Below are positions 15,990 through 25,025 of a stretch of 37,446 nt of DNA, piece after piece. Source of the DNA: Psychrobacter sp. UBA6766. GTDB taxonomy: Bacteria; Pseudomonadota; Gammaproteobacteria; Pseudomonadales; Moraxellaceae. Position numbers and translations under genes: made by a program. Within the stretch, counting starts at the first letter, position 1; each line of letters begins with the position of its first letter. The stretch lies in assembly GCF_002453355.1 (NCBI RefSeq), contig NZ_DKGQ01000008.1:85349-122794 (forward strand). The letters are read 5' to 3'. The notes below the pieces were generated by a model. That model had not been told where the DNA came from, did no database searches, and worked only from the letters and a program-made list of their open reading frames with translations.

Positions 15990-17690
15990 ATGACATCAAC
16001 CACACCTGAATATGACTACATCATCGTCGGTGCAGGCTCAGCAGGCAACGTGCTGGCCACGCGGTTGACCGAAGATGCCAACATTAAGGTGTTGCTTTTA
16101 GAAGCGGGTCGTCCGGATCATCGTTTGGACTTTCGCACGCAGATGCCAGCAGCGCTCGCGATGCCGTTGCAAGGAACCACTTATAATTGGGGCTACAAAA
16201 CCGATCCTGAACCTTATATGAATAACCGTGTCATGGACTGCGGCCGCGGTAAGGGACTTGGCGGCTCATCTTTGATTAATGGGATGTGCTATATCCGCGG
16301 TAATGCGCTCGATTTTGACGACTGGGCGAAAATCAAAGGCTTGGAAGACTGGACGTATCTTGACTGCTTGCCCTATTTTAAAAAATCAGAAAACTGTGAT
16401 GCGGGCGAAAATGACTATCACGGCGTTGGTGGTCCGGTTGAAATTACCACCTCAAAACCAGGCGTCAATCCGCTGTTTGAAGCGATGATTGAAGCGGGCG
16501 TGCAAGCTGGCTATCCACGCACAGAGGATCTAAACGGCTATCAGCAAGAAGGCTTTGGGCCAATGGATCGTTTTGTGACGCCTAATGGTCGCCGCGCTTC
16601 TACCGCACGTGGTTATCTCGACCGTGCTAAACCGCGCAGCAATATTACGATTTTGACTGGCGCATTGACCGATGTGATTTTATTCGATGGTAAGCGTGCG
16701 GTTGGCGTGAAAGTCGAGCATCAAGGTCAAACTAAGACCTTTTACGCCGCTCGTGAAGTCATCGTTTCATCGGGTGCGATTGCCTCACCACAGCTGTTAC
16801 AGCGCTCTGGTATTGGCCCTGGCCAATGGCTTAAAGACTTGGGTATCAATGAGATTTTAGAATTACCGGGTGTCGGTAATAATCTGCAAGACCACTTAGA
16901 GCTGTATATGCAGTATGAATGTAAGTTGCCAGTCTCTATTGCCCCTGCCAATAAATGGTGGAACAAGCCAGCTATTGGTGCTGAGTGGCTATTTAATGGT
17001 ACAGGACTTGGTGCATCAAATCAGTTTGAAGGTGGCGGTTTTATCCGTACCGATGAGAAATTTACTCATCCTAATATCCAGTATCATTTCTTGCCATTAG
17101 CGGTGCGTTACGATGGTCGCAGTGCGGTGAAATCGCATAGTTTTCAAGCGCACGTTGGCTCATTGCGTTCACCAAGTCGTGGCCGCGTCAAGCTGACTTC
17201 AACAGATCCAAACGCGCATCCAAGTATTTTATTTAACTATATGTCTCATGAGCAAGACTGGCAAGAGTTCCGCGCGGCGATGCGTATTACCCGTGAGATC
17301 ATGCATCAGCCAGCGCTTGACTCTTATCGTGGCCGTGCTATTGCGCCGACCGATGATTTGGTGACCGATGCGCAGTTAGATGAGTATGTTCGCAATCATA
17401 GCGAGACCGCTTATCATCCGTCGTGTACTTGTCCGATGGGTGAGGGCAATGATTCGGTGGTCAATGGTGAAGGGTTGGTGCATGGTATTGACGGCCTGCG
17501 CGTGGTCGATGCGTCAATTATGCCAAATATCATCAGTGGTAATCTCAACGCCACCACCATTATGCTCGCAGAAAAAATTGTCGATAAAATGCGCGGCATG
17601 CAGCTACCGCGCTCAACGGCGGATTATTATGTCGCCAATGGTGCGCCGCTCAGAGCCGAGCCAATGCGTGATTATAACTCTGTTGTTTAA
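15990..17690 (+). CDS. betA: Choline dehydrogenase
   Basis: FAD-dependent GMC oxidoreductase that oxidises choline to betaine aldehyde at the membrane. The 566-residue protein begins with the dinucleotide-binding block YDYIIVGAGSAG (8-19). It has the GMC signature GRGKGLGGSSLINGM, SGAIASPQLLQRSGIGP, and the catalytic His476 in SETAYHPSCTCPMG, followed by SGNLNATTIMLAEK. An upstream ATG at 15957 exists; the ATG at 15990, with GGAG six bases ahead, matches the usual BetA start. Same strand and order as the TetR gene and betB, consistent with one operon. Confidence 0.93.
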   Translation: MTSTTPEYDYIIVGAGSAGNVLATRLTEDANIKVLLLEAGRPDHRLDFRTQMPAALAMPLQGTTYNWGYKTDPEPYMNNRVMDCGRGKGLGGSSLINGMCYIRGNALDFDDWAKIKGLEDWTYLDCLPYFKKSENCDAGENDYHGVGGPVEITTSKPGVNPLFEAMIEAGVQAGYPRTEDLNGYQQEGFGPMDRFVTPNGRRASTARGYLDRAKPRSNITILTGALTDVILFDGKRAVGVKVEHQGQTKTFYAAREVIVSSGAIASPQLLQRSGIGPGQWLKDLGINEILELPGVGNNLQDHLELYMQYECKLPVSIAPANKWWNKPAIGAEWLFNGTGLGASNQFEGGGFIRTDEKFTHPNIQYHFLPLAVRYDGRSAVKSHSFQAHVGSLRSPSRGRVKLTSTDPNAHPSILFNYMSHEQDWQEFRAAMRITREIMHQPALDSYRGRAIAPTDDLVTDAQLDEYVRNHSETAYHPSCTCPMGEGNDSVVNGEGLVHGIDGLRVVDASIMPNIISGNLNATTIMLAEKIVDKMRGMQLPRSTADYYVANGAPLRAEPMRDYNSVV

Positions 17691-18008
17691 ACGCCTGTTT
17701 AAATGACTGTCTAAACGACGTCATAAGCTATTAAACAAAGAACAATATAAATCGATATCAACAAGAAAGCCTTTCACCGTAAAGGTCTTTTTTATCAGCG
17801 CATATGTTTATAGAGATGAAAACCGTTGTGGTTAAATTTACTTAGCATTTGCGTCGTTGTTTTTATAACAGTTTATATTTCAATTTTTATTAATTGGTAC
17901 TGCTTTGTGCGTCATGCGCTGATTTATACCTTATGAGTTTATAAGTCATAAAACTATGACGGACAAAGCAATATCAGACCCTGTTTCATTTACCGATTGA
18001 GGTCTTTT
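17691..18008. other. betA-betT spacer
   Basis: No gene seen. It has a terminator candidate after betA (listed separately) and an inverted repeat TTATGA (17931-17936) / TCATAA (17946-17951) about 60 bp upstream of betT that could be an operator. betT therefore probably has its own promoter. Confidence 0.5.
17766..17795 (+). terminator. Probable terminator after betA
   Basis: The inner stem CCTTT/AAAGG, extended by G-T wobbles, encloses a short loop and is followed by six T residues. The stem is imperfect. Confidence 0.55.
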
Positions 18009-20054
18009 ATGTACAGCTCGCCACCAGAAGATGCGACGAAACCCCTGAGTCTAAATAAGACGGTTTTTTTAGGCTCAGCTATTATTTCTATTTTATTGAT
18101 TATCTGGACGATTGCCTTGCCAGACTATAGTGAGGCATTATTAAGCGCCAGCATGGCATGGGTATCAGAGAGTTTTGGCTGGTATTACATGCTGGTGGTT
18201 GCCGCTTATAGTATTTTTGCGTTATTTGTTGGCTTTTCTAAATACGGCGATATTAAGCTTGGGCAAGACCACGAAAAAGCCCAGTTTCCTTTCCTAGCGT
18301 GGGCGGCAATGCTGTTCTCTGCGGGCATCGGGATCGACTTATTGTTTTTTGGTACCTCTGAGCCGTTGATGCATTATTTGACGCCGCATGCGGGACTCGA
18401 GCCTGCCAGTGCCGAGGCCATGCGCCAAGCGCTGTCGCAAACCTTTTTACATTGGGGTCTTCATGGTTGGGGTATTTATGCACTCATCGGTATGGCCTTG
18501 GCTTATTTTGCTTATCGTAAAAATATGCCGCTGGCGCTGCGCTCGCCGTTGACTCCGATATTTGGTGAACGTTTGATTAAAGGCTGGCTTGGTGACGGCA
18601 TTGATACTTTTGGCGTTGTCTGTACCTTAATGGGAATTGCTACTAGCTTAGGCATCGGCGTATTGCAGGCCAATGCGGGCTTGACCCATGTCTTCGGTAT
18701 TGAATCAAGCAAAATGGTGCAGAGCATTATTATTCTGGGTGTGGTTGCAGTCGCTGCTATCTCTGCGATGACAGGTGTTGAAAAGGGTGTTCGCCGTTTA
18801 TCTGAGTTTAATATGCTGTCGTCGATATTGCTATTGCTCGCCATATTGGTAATGGGCAACACAGTGTATTTGCTCAACACCTTTACGCAAAATATCGGTC
18901 AGTACTTTCAAACCATTATTTATAAAACCTTTGATGTGTATGCTTATGACGGTGCGGCTGGTGCGGATTGGAAATCAGGTTGGACAATATTTTTCTGGGC
19001 ATGGTGGGTCGCTTGGGCACCGTTTGTCGGATTGTTTATCGCGCGAATTAGCCGCGGTCGTACCTTACGTGAATTTGTCTTTGGAGTGATGTTTATTCCA
19101 CTTGGCTTTATCTTTGCGTGGTTTTCTATCTTTGGTAATTCAGCGATAGATTTGGTCGCCAATGGTGCAACCGAGCTTGGTGAAATCGCAGTCAATGACG
19201 CGGCGATGGGCATGTTTGCCTTGTTTGAGCATTTTCCTTATAGCGATGTATTGTCATTTGCTGGTGTTTTCATCGGACTGATATTTTTTGTCACCTCCGC
19301 TGACTCAGGCGCTTTAGTGCTAGCCAACCTAAGCTCGAGAGGGATGACTAACGATACCGATGCCCCTGTTTGGTTACGTTTATTTTGGGCAGCAGCAACA
19401 GGATTTATCACTTTAGGATTGTTATTTGCTGGCGGCTTTGCGTCGTTACAGTCCGTGTCTGTGATAGCAGGTCTGCCATTTTCGCTTATTTTGGTCATGT
19501 ATATGATGTCGATGTGGAAGTCGTTAAAAGAAGAGGGCAATAAGCGCAAAGCCAGTACGGTTGGCACGGCAAACGTGCTTGATAGCGGTAAAGGCTGGAA
19601 GGCGCGGTTGCAACGCATCGTCAGCTTCCCAAGCCATAATCAGGTCGAGCGCTTTTTACAAACGGTGGTTAAGCCTGCCATGATTGAGGTTGAAAAAGAG
19701 CTGAAAGCAGGCGGTCTAAATACTTCTTTAGATATTCGAAATCTGGCCACTATCAGTAAAGATATCGATGCTGGGCTGAATGAAAATGACGACCAGATAG
19801 ATGGCGTAAAACTGCGTGTCGGTCATGGCGATGAAGATGACTTTGTTTACGAGGTCAATTTAATCAAAGCTGAGCGTCCGAACTTTACGCTCAATACTTC
19901 AAGTAAGCAGGCCGAGTTTTATTACCGTGCTGAAGTGTTTTTAAGCGACGGCTCACAAGAGTACGACTTGGTTGGCTACACCAAAGAGCAAGTGTTGGTC
20001 GATATTTTGCATCAGTACGAATGTCATATGCAGTACCTTCATTTGGAGCGTTAA
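18009..20054 (+). CDS. betT: BCCT-family choline transporter
   Basis: Betaine/choline/carnitine transporter, twelve membrane helices, 681 residues. The family signature is seen in the segment WTIFFWAWWVAWAPFVGLFI followed by ARISRGRTLREF. After the last helix (about residue 500) there is a long hydrophilic C-terminal domain of roughly 170 residues. That is the size of the osmosensing tail of E. coli BetT (677 residues), which suggests H+-driven, osmotically tuned choline uptake. The start is the ATG at 18009 with GAGG six bases upstream; the open frame begins earlier at a TTG. Its position after betB and betA makes choline the most likely substrate; betaine or carnitine are alternatives. Confidence 0.9.
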   Translation: MYSSPPEDATKPLSLNKTVFLGSAIISILLIIWTIALPDYSEALLSASMAWVSESFGWYYMLVVAAYSIFALFVGFSKYGDIKLGQDHEKAQFPFLAWAAMLFSAGIGIDLLFFGTSEPLMHYLTPHAGLEPASAEAMRQALSQTFLHWGLHGWGIYALIGMALAYFAYRKNMPLALRSPLTPIFGERLIKGWLGDGIDTFGVVCTLMGIATSLGIGVLQANAGLTHVFGIESSKMVQSIIILGVVAVAAISAMTGVEKGVRRLSEFNMLSSILLLLAILVMGNTVYLLNTFTQNIGQYFQTIIYKTFDVYAYDGAAGADWKSGWTIFFWAWWVAWAPFVGLFIARISRGRTLREFVFGVMFIPLGFIFAWFSIFGNSAIDLVANGATELGEIAVNDAAMGMFALFEHFPYSDVLSFAGVFIGLIFFVTSADSGALVLANLSSRGMTNDTDAPVWLRLFWAAATGFITLGLLFAGGFASLQSVSVIAGLPFSLILVMYMMSMWKSLKEEGNKRKASTVGTANVLDSGKGWKARLQRIVSFPSHNQVERFLQTVVKPAMIEVEKELKAGGLNTSLDIRNLATISKDIDAGLNENDDQIDGVKLRVGHGDEDDFVYEVNLIKAERPNFTLNTSSKQAEFYYRAEVFLSDGSQEYDLVGYTKEQVLVDILHQYECHMQYLHLER

Positions 20055-20711
20055 TCAAGTCAGTAAGCGCTAATATATTGCTTGCTAGCTTTTAAATAAT
20101 CGATTAACCATTTGACAAAAGATAACCCCATAAGTTGCATGCCGCTTATGGGGTTCTTGTATAATTGCTTCAATAATATAAGACTTAACAATAGAAAGCC
20201 AAACGACAGCAGTTGTCGCAGGTCGTATTTGAACTGCTTTATTTATATATACTTTTATACTATAGTTATTGAGTCAGGCAAAAATAACATGACGAACAGT
20301 TAACCCTCGGGGCGCAACGCTTCACTTTTTAACTGAGTTGTCTTTAAACGCTCTTTGAGCAATGTGATTTTCGTTTACCCCTAAACAACTTCGCCTGTAA
20401 AACCCAAAAACTATTTTATTAAAATTCAAAAAACTGAATAGAAAAAATACTCGTTAACTTAGCAAAATGCTGACGCTGCAACAACGGCAAGCTGTGTCTA
20501 AAAAAACTAAGAATATAACGACTATTACCTCCCAAAATCGAGCAGATTGCTTAACTTTATAGCTCATGACGTCATTTGAAAAATGGCGAATAGACTCGGC
20601 TGGCTTAAAATTGCGATTAAAAAGTACGAAAAATAATATAAGAAAATATGAAAAATAACGCGACAAGTAACCCAAAATTAAAACTGAAAGCAAAATAATA
20701 AGGATAAGACG
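20055..20711. other. Long AT-rich spacer after betT
   Basis: No convincing gene: the open frames present start with TTG, lack a ribosome-binding site, and one overlaps a terminator. Visible items are that terminator, a perfect palindrome ATGACGTCAT at 20566-20575, and a repeated GAAAAATAA near the 3' end. A small RNA cannot be excluded. Confidence 0.5.
20124..20158 (+). terminator. Terminator-like hairpin downstream of betT
   Basis: An 11-bp perfect stem AACCCCATAAG (20124-20134) / CTTATGGGGTT (20145-20155) with a 10-base loop. The following T-run is short and interrupted. Confidence 0.65.
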
Positions 20712-21626
20712 ATGACGAAGTTAACCTATCAATTTGAGCAAAAACGCATAGACAATTTGCAGTGGTCAGATGGCGCAAAACTCTCTGGAATCACGGCGCT
20801 GGCGAATGATGAGAAAGGGCGCGTGCGCAAAAGTCCATTGTTTTATCTTGAGACCGTTTCGATAAACAGTTATGAAGACGATGTATATTTTGTCAATAAT
20901 ACTGATGATATATTGCGCTTTGTCGCGCCATTTACGCTGTGGCAGAACATAAATAAAGCAAGGGCTAAGCTTGGTGATGTCAGTGCCGAAAATGTAGAAA
21001 AAGTGAAACTGTATAGCGATGATATGGATTGCTTATACACGGACGTTTTACCCAAGCAAGCGGTGCGTATTGGTAGTATGCATATCATTTATGATAGCGA
21101 TGCGCTGATGCAATGGTTTATTACTGTGCCTTATAAAGGCGTTGATACGCATTATGGCATTTGGCAGTTTAATGTGGTGGAGAAGGGCGGAATTGGCGGG
21201 TCTTATCCACTACTTTGGGAGGATCTTAGCAAGCCCTCGCACGTAGTGAGCAGTGATTGTTTAACTGAGCGTGATGAGATGCCGATAGAGCCTTTACTGT
21301 ATGAGGAGCGCTGTTCGGTGCTAGAGCAATTTATCGATCAGTATGGCGTGGCTGACGCCATATTTATCTTGGCTATTAATGATGTGCTCTATCGCTATTG
21401 TGTGGGCTGGAGTGCGCCCTACAATGAGTCCGATATTCAGGCAAAAGATATTGCGCGTAAATTAAAAAAGCAAAAGCCAAAAAATGCTGAGGCGGTAAAA
21501 GCCATTGTCCAAGAAGTTTACAATTTTTGGTTTGGTAAAGGTTTTGCAAAAAATCTCTCAATGCAGGCTTGTGAGGAGATTTTGAGCTTATATCAAGCGC
21601 AGATTGCCAGTCAAAAAGTGGTTTAA
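20712..21626 (+). CDS. Hypothetical protein, 304 residues
   Basis: Not recognised. It is a soluble, mixed alpha/beta-looking protein without signal peptide or membrane segments. It is rich in aromatic residues, with a central WQFNVVEKGGIGGSYPLLWEDL stretch and a Lys-rich helical region near the C-terminus (about 245-265, KDIARKLKKQKPKNAEAVK). AAGGATAAGACG before the ATG is a good ribosome-binding site, and codon use looks native, so it is very likely expressed. It precedes the small hydrolase gene by 57 bp on the same strand and may be co-transcribed with it. Confidence 0.72.
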   Translation: MTKLTYQFEQKRIDNLQWSDGAKLSGITALANDEKGRVRKSPLFYLETVSINSYEDDVYFVNNTDDILRFVAPFTLWQNINKARAKLGDVSAENVEKVKLYSDDMDCLYTDVLPKQAVRIGSMHIIYDSDALMQWFITVPYKGVDTHYGIWQFNVVEKGGIGGSYPLLWEDLSKPSHVVSSDCLTERDEMPIEPLLYEERCSVLEQFIDQYGVADAIFILAINDVLYRYCVGWSAPYNESDIQAKDIARKLKKQKPKNAEAVKAIVQEVYNFWFGKGFAKNLSMQACEEILSLYQAQIASQKVV

Positions 21627-21683
21627 ATGACAAACCAAATTGATAAAAATAACTCTAAAGAATAATCAAAAAAGGAGAACGCT

Positions 21684-22268
21684 ATGATGTTTCCTATCGA
21701 AAATAATGATACCTTTTTACTGTTTTTCCATGGTCTCGATTCAAGTTGCGAGACCAGTAAATACACTTGTATCACACGCGAGCCAAAATACTGCCAAACG
21801 GTCAATTACCGCGACAATTTTGCAGAAATATTTGAGATTTACGATACCTTGATTCAAGAAAAGATGAAGCAGTACCCACGCGTAGTATTGGCAGGACATT
21901 CGCTTGGTGGTTGGTTTGCCAATCATTTTGCCCATAAATACAACTTACGAGCGCTCTTGATCGCGCCTTGTATTTATCCAAGTGACATTTTAGCTGACCG
22001 TATTCCAGAAGTGGCCGATATGAAGCTGTCCTTTCCAACCTCAAACACTGAGATGATGCGAGTGATGGTTGAGGTTGATGATGAAAGCTTGGATGTAGCG
22101 GTTGCTAGACGAACCTTAGTCAATCTACCTGATAGCTGGGAAGTTGATTATTTTGACGGCGGTCATCACCGAATTGCCCGTAGTAGTGATATTTGGTATC
22201 ACTTGGTTCATCTTTGTGAAGACCCTATCGTTTGGATGGATGAGGCGACACATCATGGCGAAGATTAA
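21684..22268 (+). CDS. Small alpha/beta hydrolase (YqiA/UPF0227-like)
   Basis: A 194-residue alpha/beta hydrolase. The oxyanion block LLFFHGLDSS is at 12-21, the nucleophile Ser73 lies in AGHSLGGWFANHFA, and the catalytic His161 or His162 in FDGGHHRIA. The compact size and the GxSxGG-W/Y-A pattern recall the YqiA/YcfP esterase family, for which activity on short acyl esters is known. AAGGAG precedes the double ATG, a strong start. Same strand and 57 bp after the 304-residue unknown. Substrate unknown. Confidence 0.78.
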   Translation: MMFPIENNDTFLLFFHGLDSSCETSKYTCITREPKYCQTVNYRDNFAEIFEIYDTLIQEKMKQYPRVVLAGHSLGGWFANHFAHKYNLRALLIAPCIYPSDILADRIPEVADMKLSFPTSNTEMMRVMVEVDDESLDVAVARRTLVNLPDSWEVDYFDGGHHRIARSSDIWYHLVHLCEDPIVWMDEATHHGED

Positions 22269-22486
22269 CGGTTTCCTTGTTAAAAAAGAAGTCGGTATCT
22301 CGTGTTTATTTTCTATGGGCTGATGTGCTATCATTATTAAACGATCTAACCGTCTATCGTGGGTTTAACAGTTTTGTCGTTACCAATGACTATTGCATAT
22401 TATTATGATTGCAATCAATGGCAGCGTACAAACCTTGCAACTTCCAGCACGATATAAAACAATCCTGGTAAAGCGCATGAGCCTGT

Positions 22487-22534
22487 ACTCCGACATCCTC
22501 ATTTGTGCCTGATTTTATACTTTTTTGTCGGAGT
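22487..22534 (+). promoter_or_regulatory. Leader hairpin upstream of the 211-residue gene
   Basis: Perfect 9-bp arms ACTCCGACA (22487-22495) and TGTCGGAGT (22526-22534) flank a 30-base loop that includes a T-run. The structure ends 26 bp before the start codon, so it may be an RNA leader element or an operator pair. Confidence 0.45.
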
Positions 22535-22560
22535 TATAGGAATATAAGGTCTTCATTATC

Positions 22561-23196
22561 ATGAGCCACGCTACCAACCCATCCAAATATACTCGCCGTT
22601 ATCTGCCCTGTCACCCTCTTGCGCAGTATGCCATCACGCAAATAGATATTCTTGAACTGCGTGGACAAGATATTATCAAAGCCATGGGTTATCCTTTAAA
22701 ACATACCATTCCCGCCTGCGAGCGTTTACGTCACGTGCTGTCAAATAAGCGTCTTGGGCTTGATGGCAGCTATGTCGATAAATACTTTACCGCCGACGAA
22801 TTTTTAGCCAAGTTATTTGCAGTACTAGATTTGCCTTACGAGCCATTTGCAGAAGACATTGCCCAGATTAAGGATGAAGTAGCACAGGGCTCTAAGCCCC
22901 AGCCTCGATATCGCCTGCAAGCCGATGTTGATTTTAATTTTGATGGCAGCTCAAATTGGTTATCTCGTTGGGGCGCTTCATTTTGGACTCATATCGAGTT
23001 GCCAAGCGGATTTGCTAAGCTGGATGAAGCCGAACGTAGCACTATTATCAAAAACAGTATCCGCGCGCATTATCAAGAGCATGGGGCTAATGTACCGTAC
23101 AATGGTGTTATAAAAGGCTATCGATTGATTATTGAGCAGCAAGATAAAGAGGTCGATAGAATCGAGTATAATCTGCCAAAATCTAAGAGTGTTTAA
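22561..23196 (+). CDS. Hypothetical protein with possible N-terminal helix-turn-helix
   Basis: Not recognised, 211 residues, cytoplasmic. Residues 25-95 look helical and resemble an XRE-type helix-turn-helix in pattern (ILELRGQDIIKAMGYPLKH, then ACERLRHVLSNKRLGL). The C-terminal half (110-200) is beta-rich and aromatic, with FDGSSNWLSRWGASFW at 125-140. A DNA-binding plus sensor arrangement is possible but unproven. AAGG lies about ten bases upstream of the ATG. It is a single-gene unit with a leader hairpin and a strong terminator. Confidence 0.7.
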   Translation: MSHATNPSKYTRRYLPCHPLAQYAITQIDILELRGQDIIKAMGYPLKHTIPACERLRHVLSNKRLGLDGSYVDKYFTADEFLAKLFAVLDLPYEPFAEDIAQIKDEVAQGSKPQPRYRLQADVDFNFDGSSNWLSRWGASFWTHIELPSGFAKLDEAERSTIIKNSIRAHYQEHGANVPYNGVIKGYRLIIEQQDKEVDRIEYNLPKSKSV

Positions 23197-23503
23197 CAGC
23201 CTACGTATCATTTCGCTTATCATTCTAACAAGTCACTTTTATAGTAATTTAGATTAAACCTCGTATTAAACAAAAGCCTCATTACTTTTAATAGTAGTGA
23301 GGCTTTTTGTATGAAGAAAACAATTTTTAAGCTCTAAGCCTACTATTGAAGGCAAGTATGGTCATTGTTATGATAAGCCTAGCTATTGTCACAACTGTCA
23401 TAATTACCTCTAGAAACCGTCCCTACCTTGACAATAATTGGAAGTAAAATAATAGCTTTTAAGTCTAAAGCGTTAAAAATTAATCAAACTGCGAAACATC
23501 TCT
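23197..23503. other. Spacer before the GST gene
   Basis: Apart from the terminator at 23272-23308, no gene or clear promoter was seen. Confidence 0.5.
23272..23308 (+). terminator. Rho-independent terminator after the 211-residue gene
   Basis: AAAAGCCTCA pairs with TGAGGCTTTT, extended by an inner TACT/AGTA, and is followed by a T-run. The A-run on the left allows some function on the other strand. Confidence 0.9.
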
Positions 23504-24169
23504 ATGACCTCTTCTTATCCCCGTTTGTACTCTTTTCGTCGTTGTCCTTATGCCATGCGCGCCCGACTTGGTATTTTATTCGCCGAATTACAAGTGGAGC
23601 TGCGCGAGATAGCGCTGAAAAATAAACCGCCGCAAATGCTAGCGATTAGCCCCAAAGGCACGGTGCCTGTGCTGCAGCTTTTAGATGGCACGGTGATTGA
23701 GGAGAGTAGAGAGATAATGACATGGGCGCTTACGCAGCAAGATGTGCAAGGATTGCTTGCTGCCCAGACTTTGCAGCAAGCGAATGCGCTGATTGATAAA
23801 AACGACAATGAGTTTAAATATTGGCTCGATCGCTACAAATACGCTGACCGTCATCTCGAGATGACCCAAGTAGAATATCGACAAAAGGGTGAAGTGTTTT
23901 TACAAACGTTAGAGGAATTGCTGACTAAAAATCCTTATTTGCTAGGCGACAGCGCGACTACCGCTGATATTGGCATCATGCCTTTTATCCGTCAATTTGC
24001 GCATGTGAATCGCGATGTTTTTTACCGTTTACCTTATCCAAATCTGCAGCGCTGGCTACAAGATTGGCTCTCCCATCCGCTTTTTTCGCAAGCGATGACC
24101 AAATTTCAATCTTGGCAAGAAGAAGATGACGTGGTGGTTTTTCCTGCCGCTTTCATCGACCGTTATTAG
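23504..24169 (+). CDS. Glutathione S-transferase family protein
   Basis: A 221-residue protein with a thioredoxin-fold N-terminus. The active-site block FRRCPYAMRARL has Cys14 as the likely thiol, the cis-proline lies in SPKGTVPVL, and EESREIMTW binds the glutathione carboxylate in this family. The C-terminus is all-helical, with TTADIGIMPFIRQF at 162-175 as the N-capping motif region. A Cys-Pro-Tyr active site points to glutathione-dependent reductase or lyase chemistry rather than classical conjugation. The ribosome-binding site is weak. It lies 40 bp ahead of the TehB-like gene and may be co-transcribed. Confidence 0.86.
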   Translation: MTSSYPRLYSFRRCPYAMRARLGILFAELQVELREIALKNKPPQMLAISPKGTVPVLQLLDGTVIEESREIMTWALTQQDVQGLLAAQTLQQANALIDKNDNEFKYWLDRYKYADRHLEMTQVEYRQKGEVFLQTLEELLTKNPYLLGDSATTADIGIMPFIRQFAHVNRDVFYRLPYPNLQRWLQDWLSHPLFSQAMTKFQSWQEEDDVVVFPAAFIDRY

Positions 24170-24209
24170 TGCTATGATAAAATCTCTCAATTACATATAA
24201 GAGGTTGCC

Positions 24210-24776
24210 ATGACCGTTGATCTCAATAGCCGCTACGGCTTGAACCCTGCTCACAGTGACGTTGTAGAAGCTTGCCAAATTATTGCACCGTGCGATGCAC
24301 TCGACATGGGCTGCTCAAATGGGCGCAACGCGTTGTATCTTAGCCAACTTGGGTTTAATGTGACGGCGATAGATGCCAATCCTAGCGCTATCAATATGCT
24401 ACAAGACATTGTTAAACAAGAGGGACTTACAAACCTCAAAGCCGAAGTGTACGATATCAATCGTGCCAGCCTTGATGCGGATTATGGTTTTATCAGCTGT
24501 ACCGTAACCTTGATGTTTCTGGATCCCGCTCGTATTGATGCTGTTATTGCCGATATGCAGGCGCATACGCTGGCTGGTGGTTATAATCTCATCGTTTGTG
24601 CCATGAGCACGCAAGCCTATCCATGTCCCGTTAATTTTCCATTTACCCTAAAGGAAGGGCATTTGCGTGATGCTTATCAAGGCTGGGAGATGGTTAAATA
24701 CAATGAAGACGTCGGCACCATGCACAACGGCGCTCAGTTACAGTTTGCGACGATGTTGGCACGTAAGCCCAGTTAA
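24210..24776 (+). CDS. tehB: TehB-like SAM-dependent methyltransferase
   Basis: Class I methyltransferase, 188 residues. The SAM-binding motif LDMGCSNGRNALYL is at 31-44, with Ser where TehB usually has Gly. An acidic AIDANPSAINM follows. The TehB-type blocks TVTLMFLDPARIDAVI, GGYNLIVCAMSTQAYPCPVNFPF and WEMVKYNEDVG are all present. TehB confers tellurite resistance when overexpressed and methylates tellurite or selenite-type oxyanions. No tehA is next to it. AGAGG lies six bases before the ATG. The preceding GST gene makes a thiol and oxyanion or electrophile detoxification pair plausible. Confidence 0.87.
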   Translation: MTVDLNSRYGLNPAHSDVVEACQIIAPCDALDMGCSNGRNALYLSQLGFNVTAIDANPSAINMLQDIVKQEGLTNLKAEVYDINRASLDADYGFISCTVTLMFLDPARIDAVIADMQAHTLAGGYNLIVCAMSTQAYPCPVNFPFTLKEGHLRDAYQGWEMVKYNEDVGTMHNGAQLQFATMLARKPS

Positions 24777-24780
24777 GCAA

Positions 24781-24820
24781 TGTTAGGCAATGTTAGGCAA
24801 TGTTAGGCAATGTTAGGCAA
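24781..24820. repeat. Four perfect tandem copies of a 10-bp unit after tehB
   Basis: TGTTAGGCAA is repeated four times without mismatch. A diverged fifth copy (AGTTAAGCAA, 24771-24780) contains the tehB stop codon. The period equals about one helical turn. It lies between the stop codon and the terminator. Confidence 0.95.
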
Positions 24821-24863
24821 AAAATGTTTTTCGCGTCAGTTCAATAAAACTATCCATATAAAA

Positions 24864-24906
24864 GGTTGTTAGCGCTATCTTTGTCATAGTGTTAGCAGCC
24901 TTTTTT
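24864..24906 (+). terminator. Rho-independent terminator after tehB
   Basis: A 14-bp stem with four G-U pairs (24864-24877 with 24887-24900) is followed by six T residues. Confidence 0.87.
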
Positions 24907-25025
24907 AAGTCAGGGCTTGTTTTAAGACATCAGTATCAAAAGCGCTATACATAAGGCTGCGATTCGCCTTAATATACTTATACATAAAAAAATAACGAAA
25001 TAAAAAAGAATAATGGGAGAATAAA

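Noticed and set aside
20112..20303. 63-residue open frame downstream of betT
   Set aside because: It begins with a TTG, has no ribosome-binding site and spans the terminator hairpin at 20124-20158.
20454..20693. 79-residue hydrophobic open frame on the minus strand
   Set aside because: It starts with TTG, lies in AT-rich spacer where hydrophobic codons arise by chance, and has no ribosome-binding site.
24781..24820. CRISPR array
   Set aside because: The units are 10 bp, directly adjacent and lack spacers; no cas genes are nearby.
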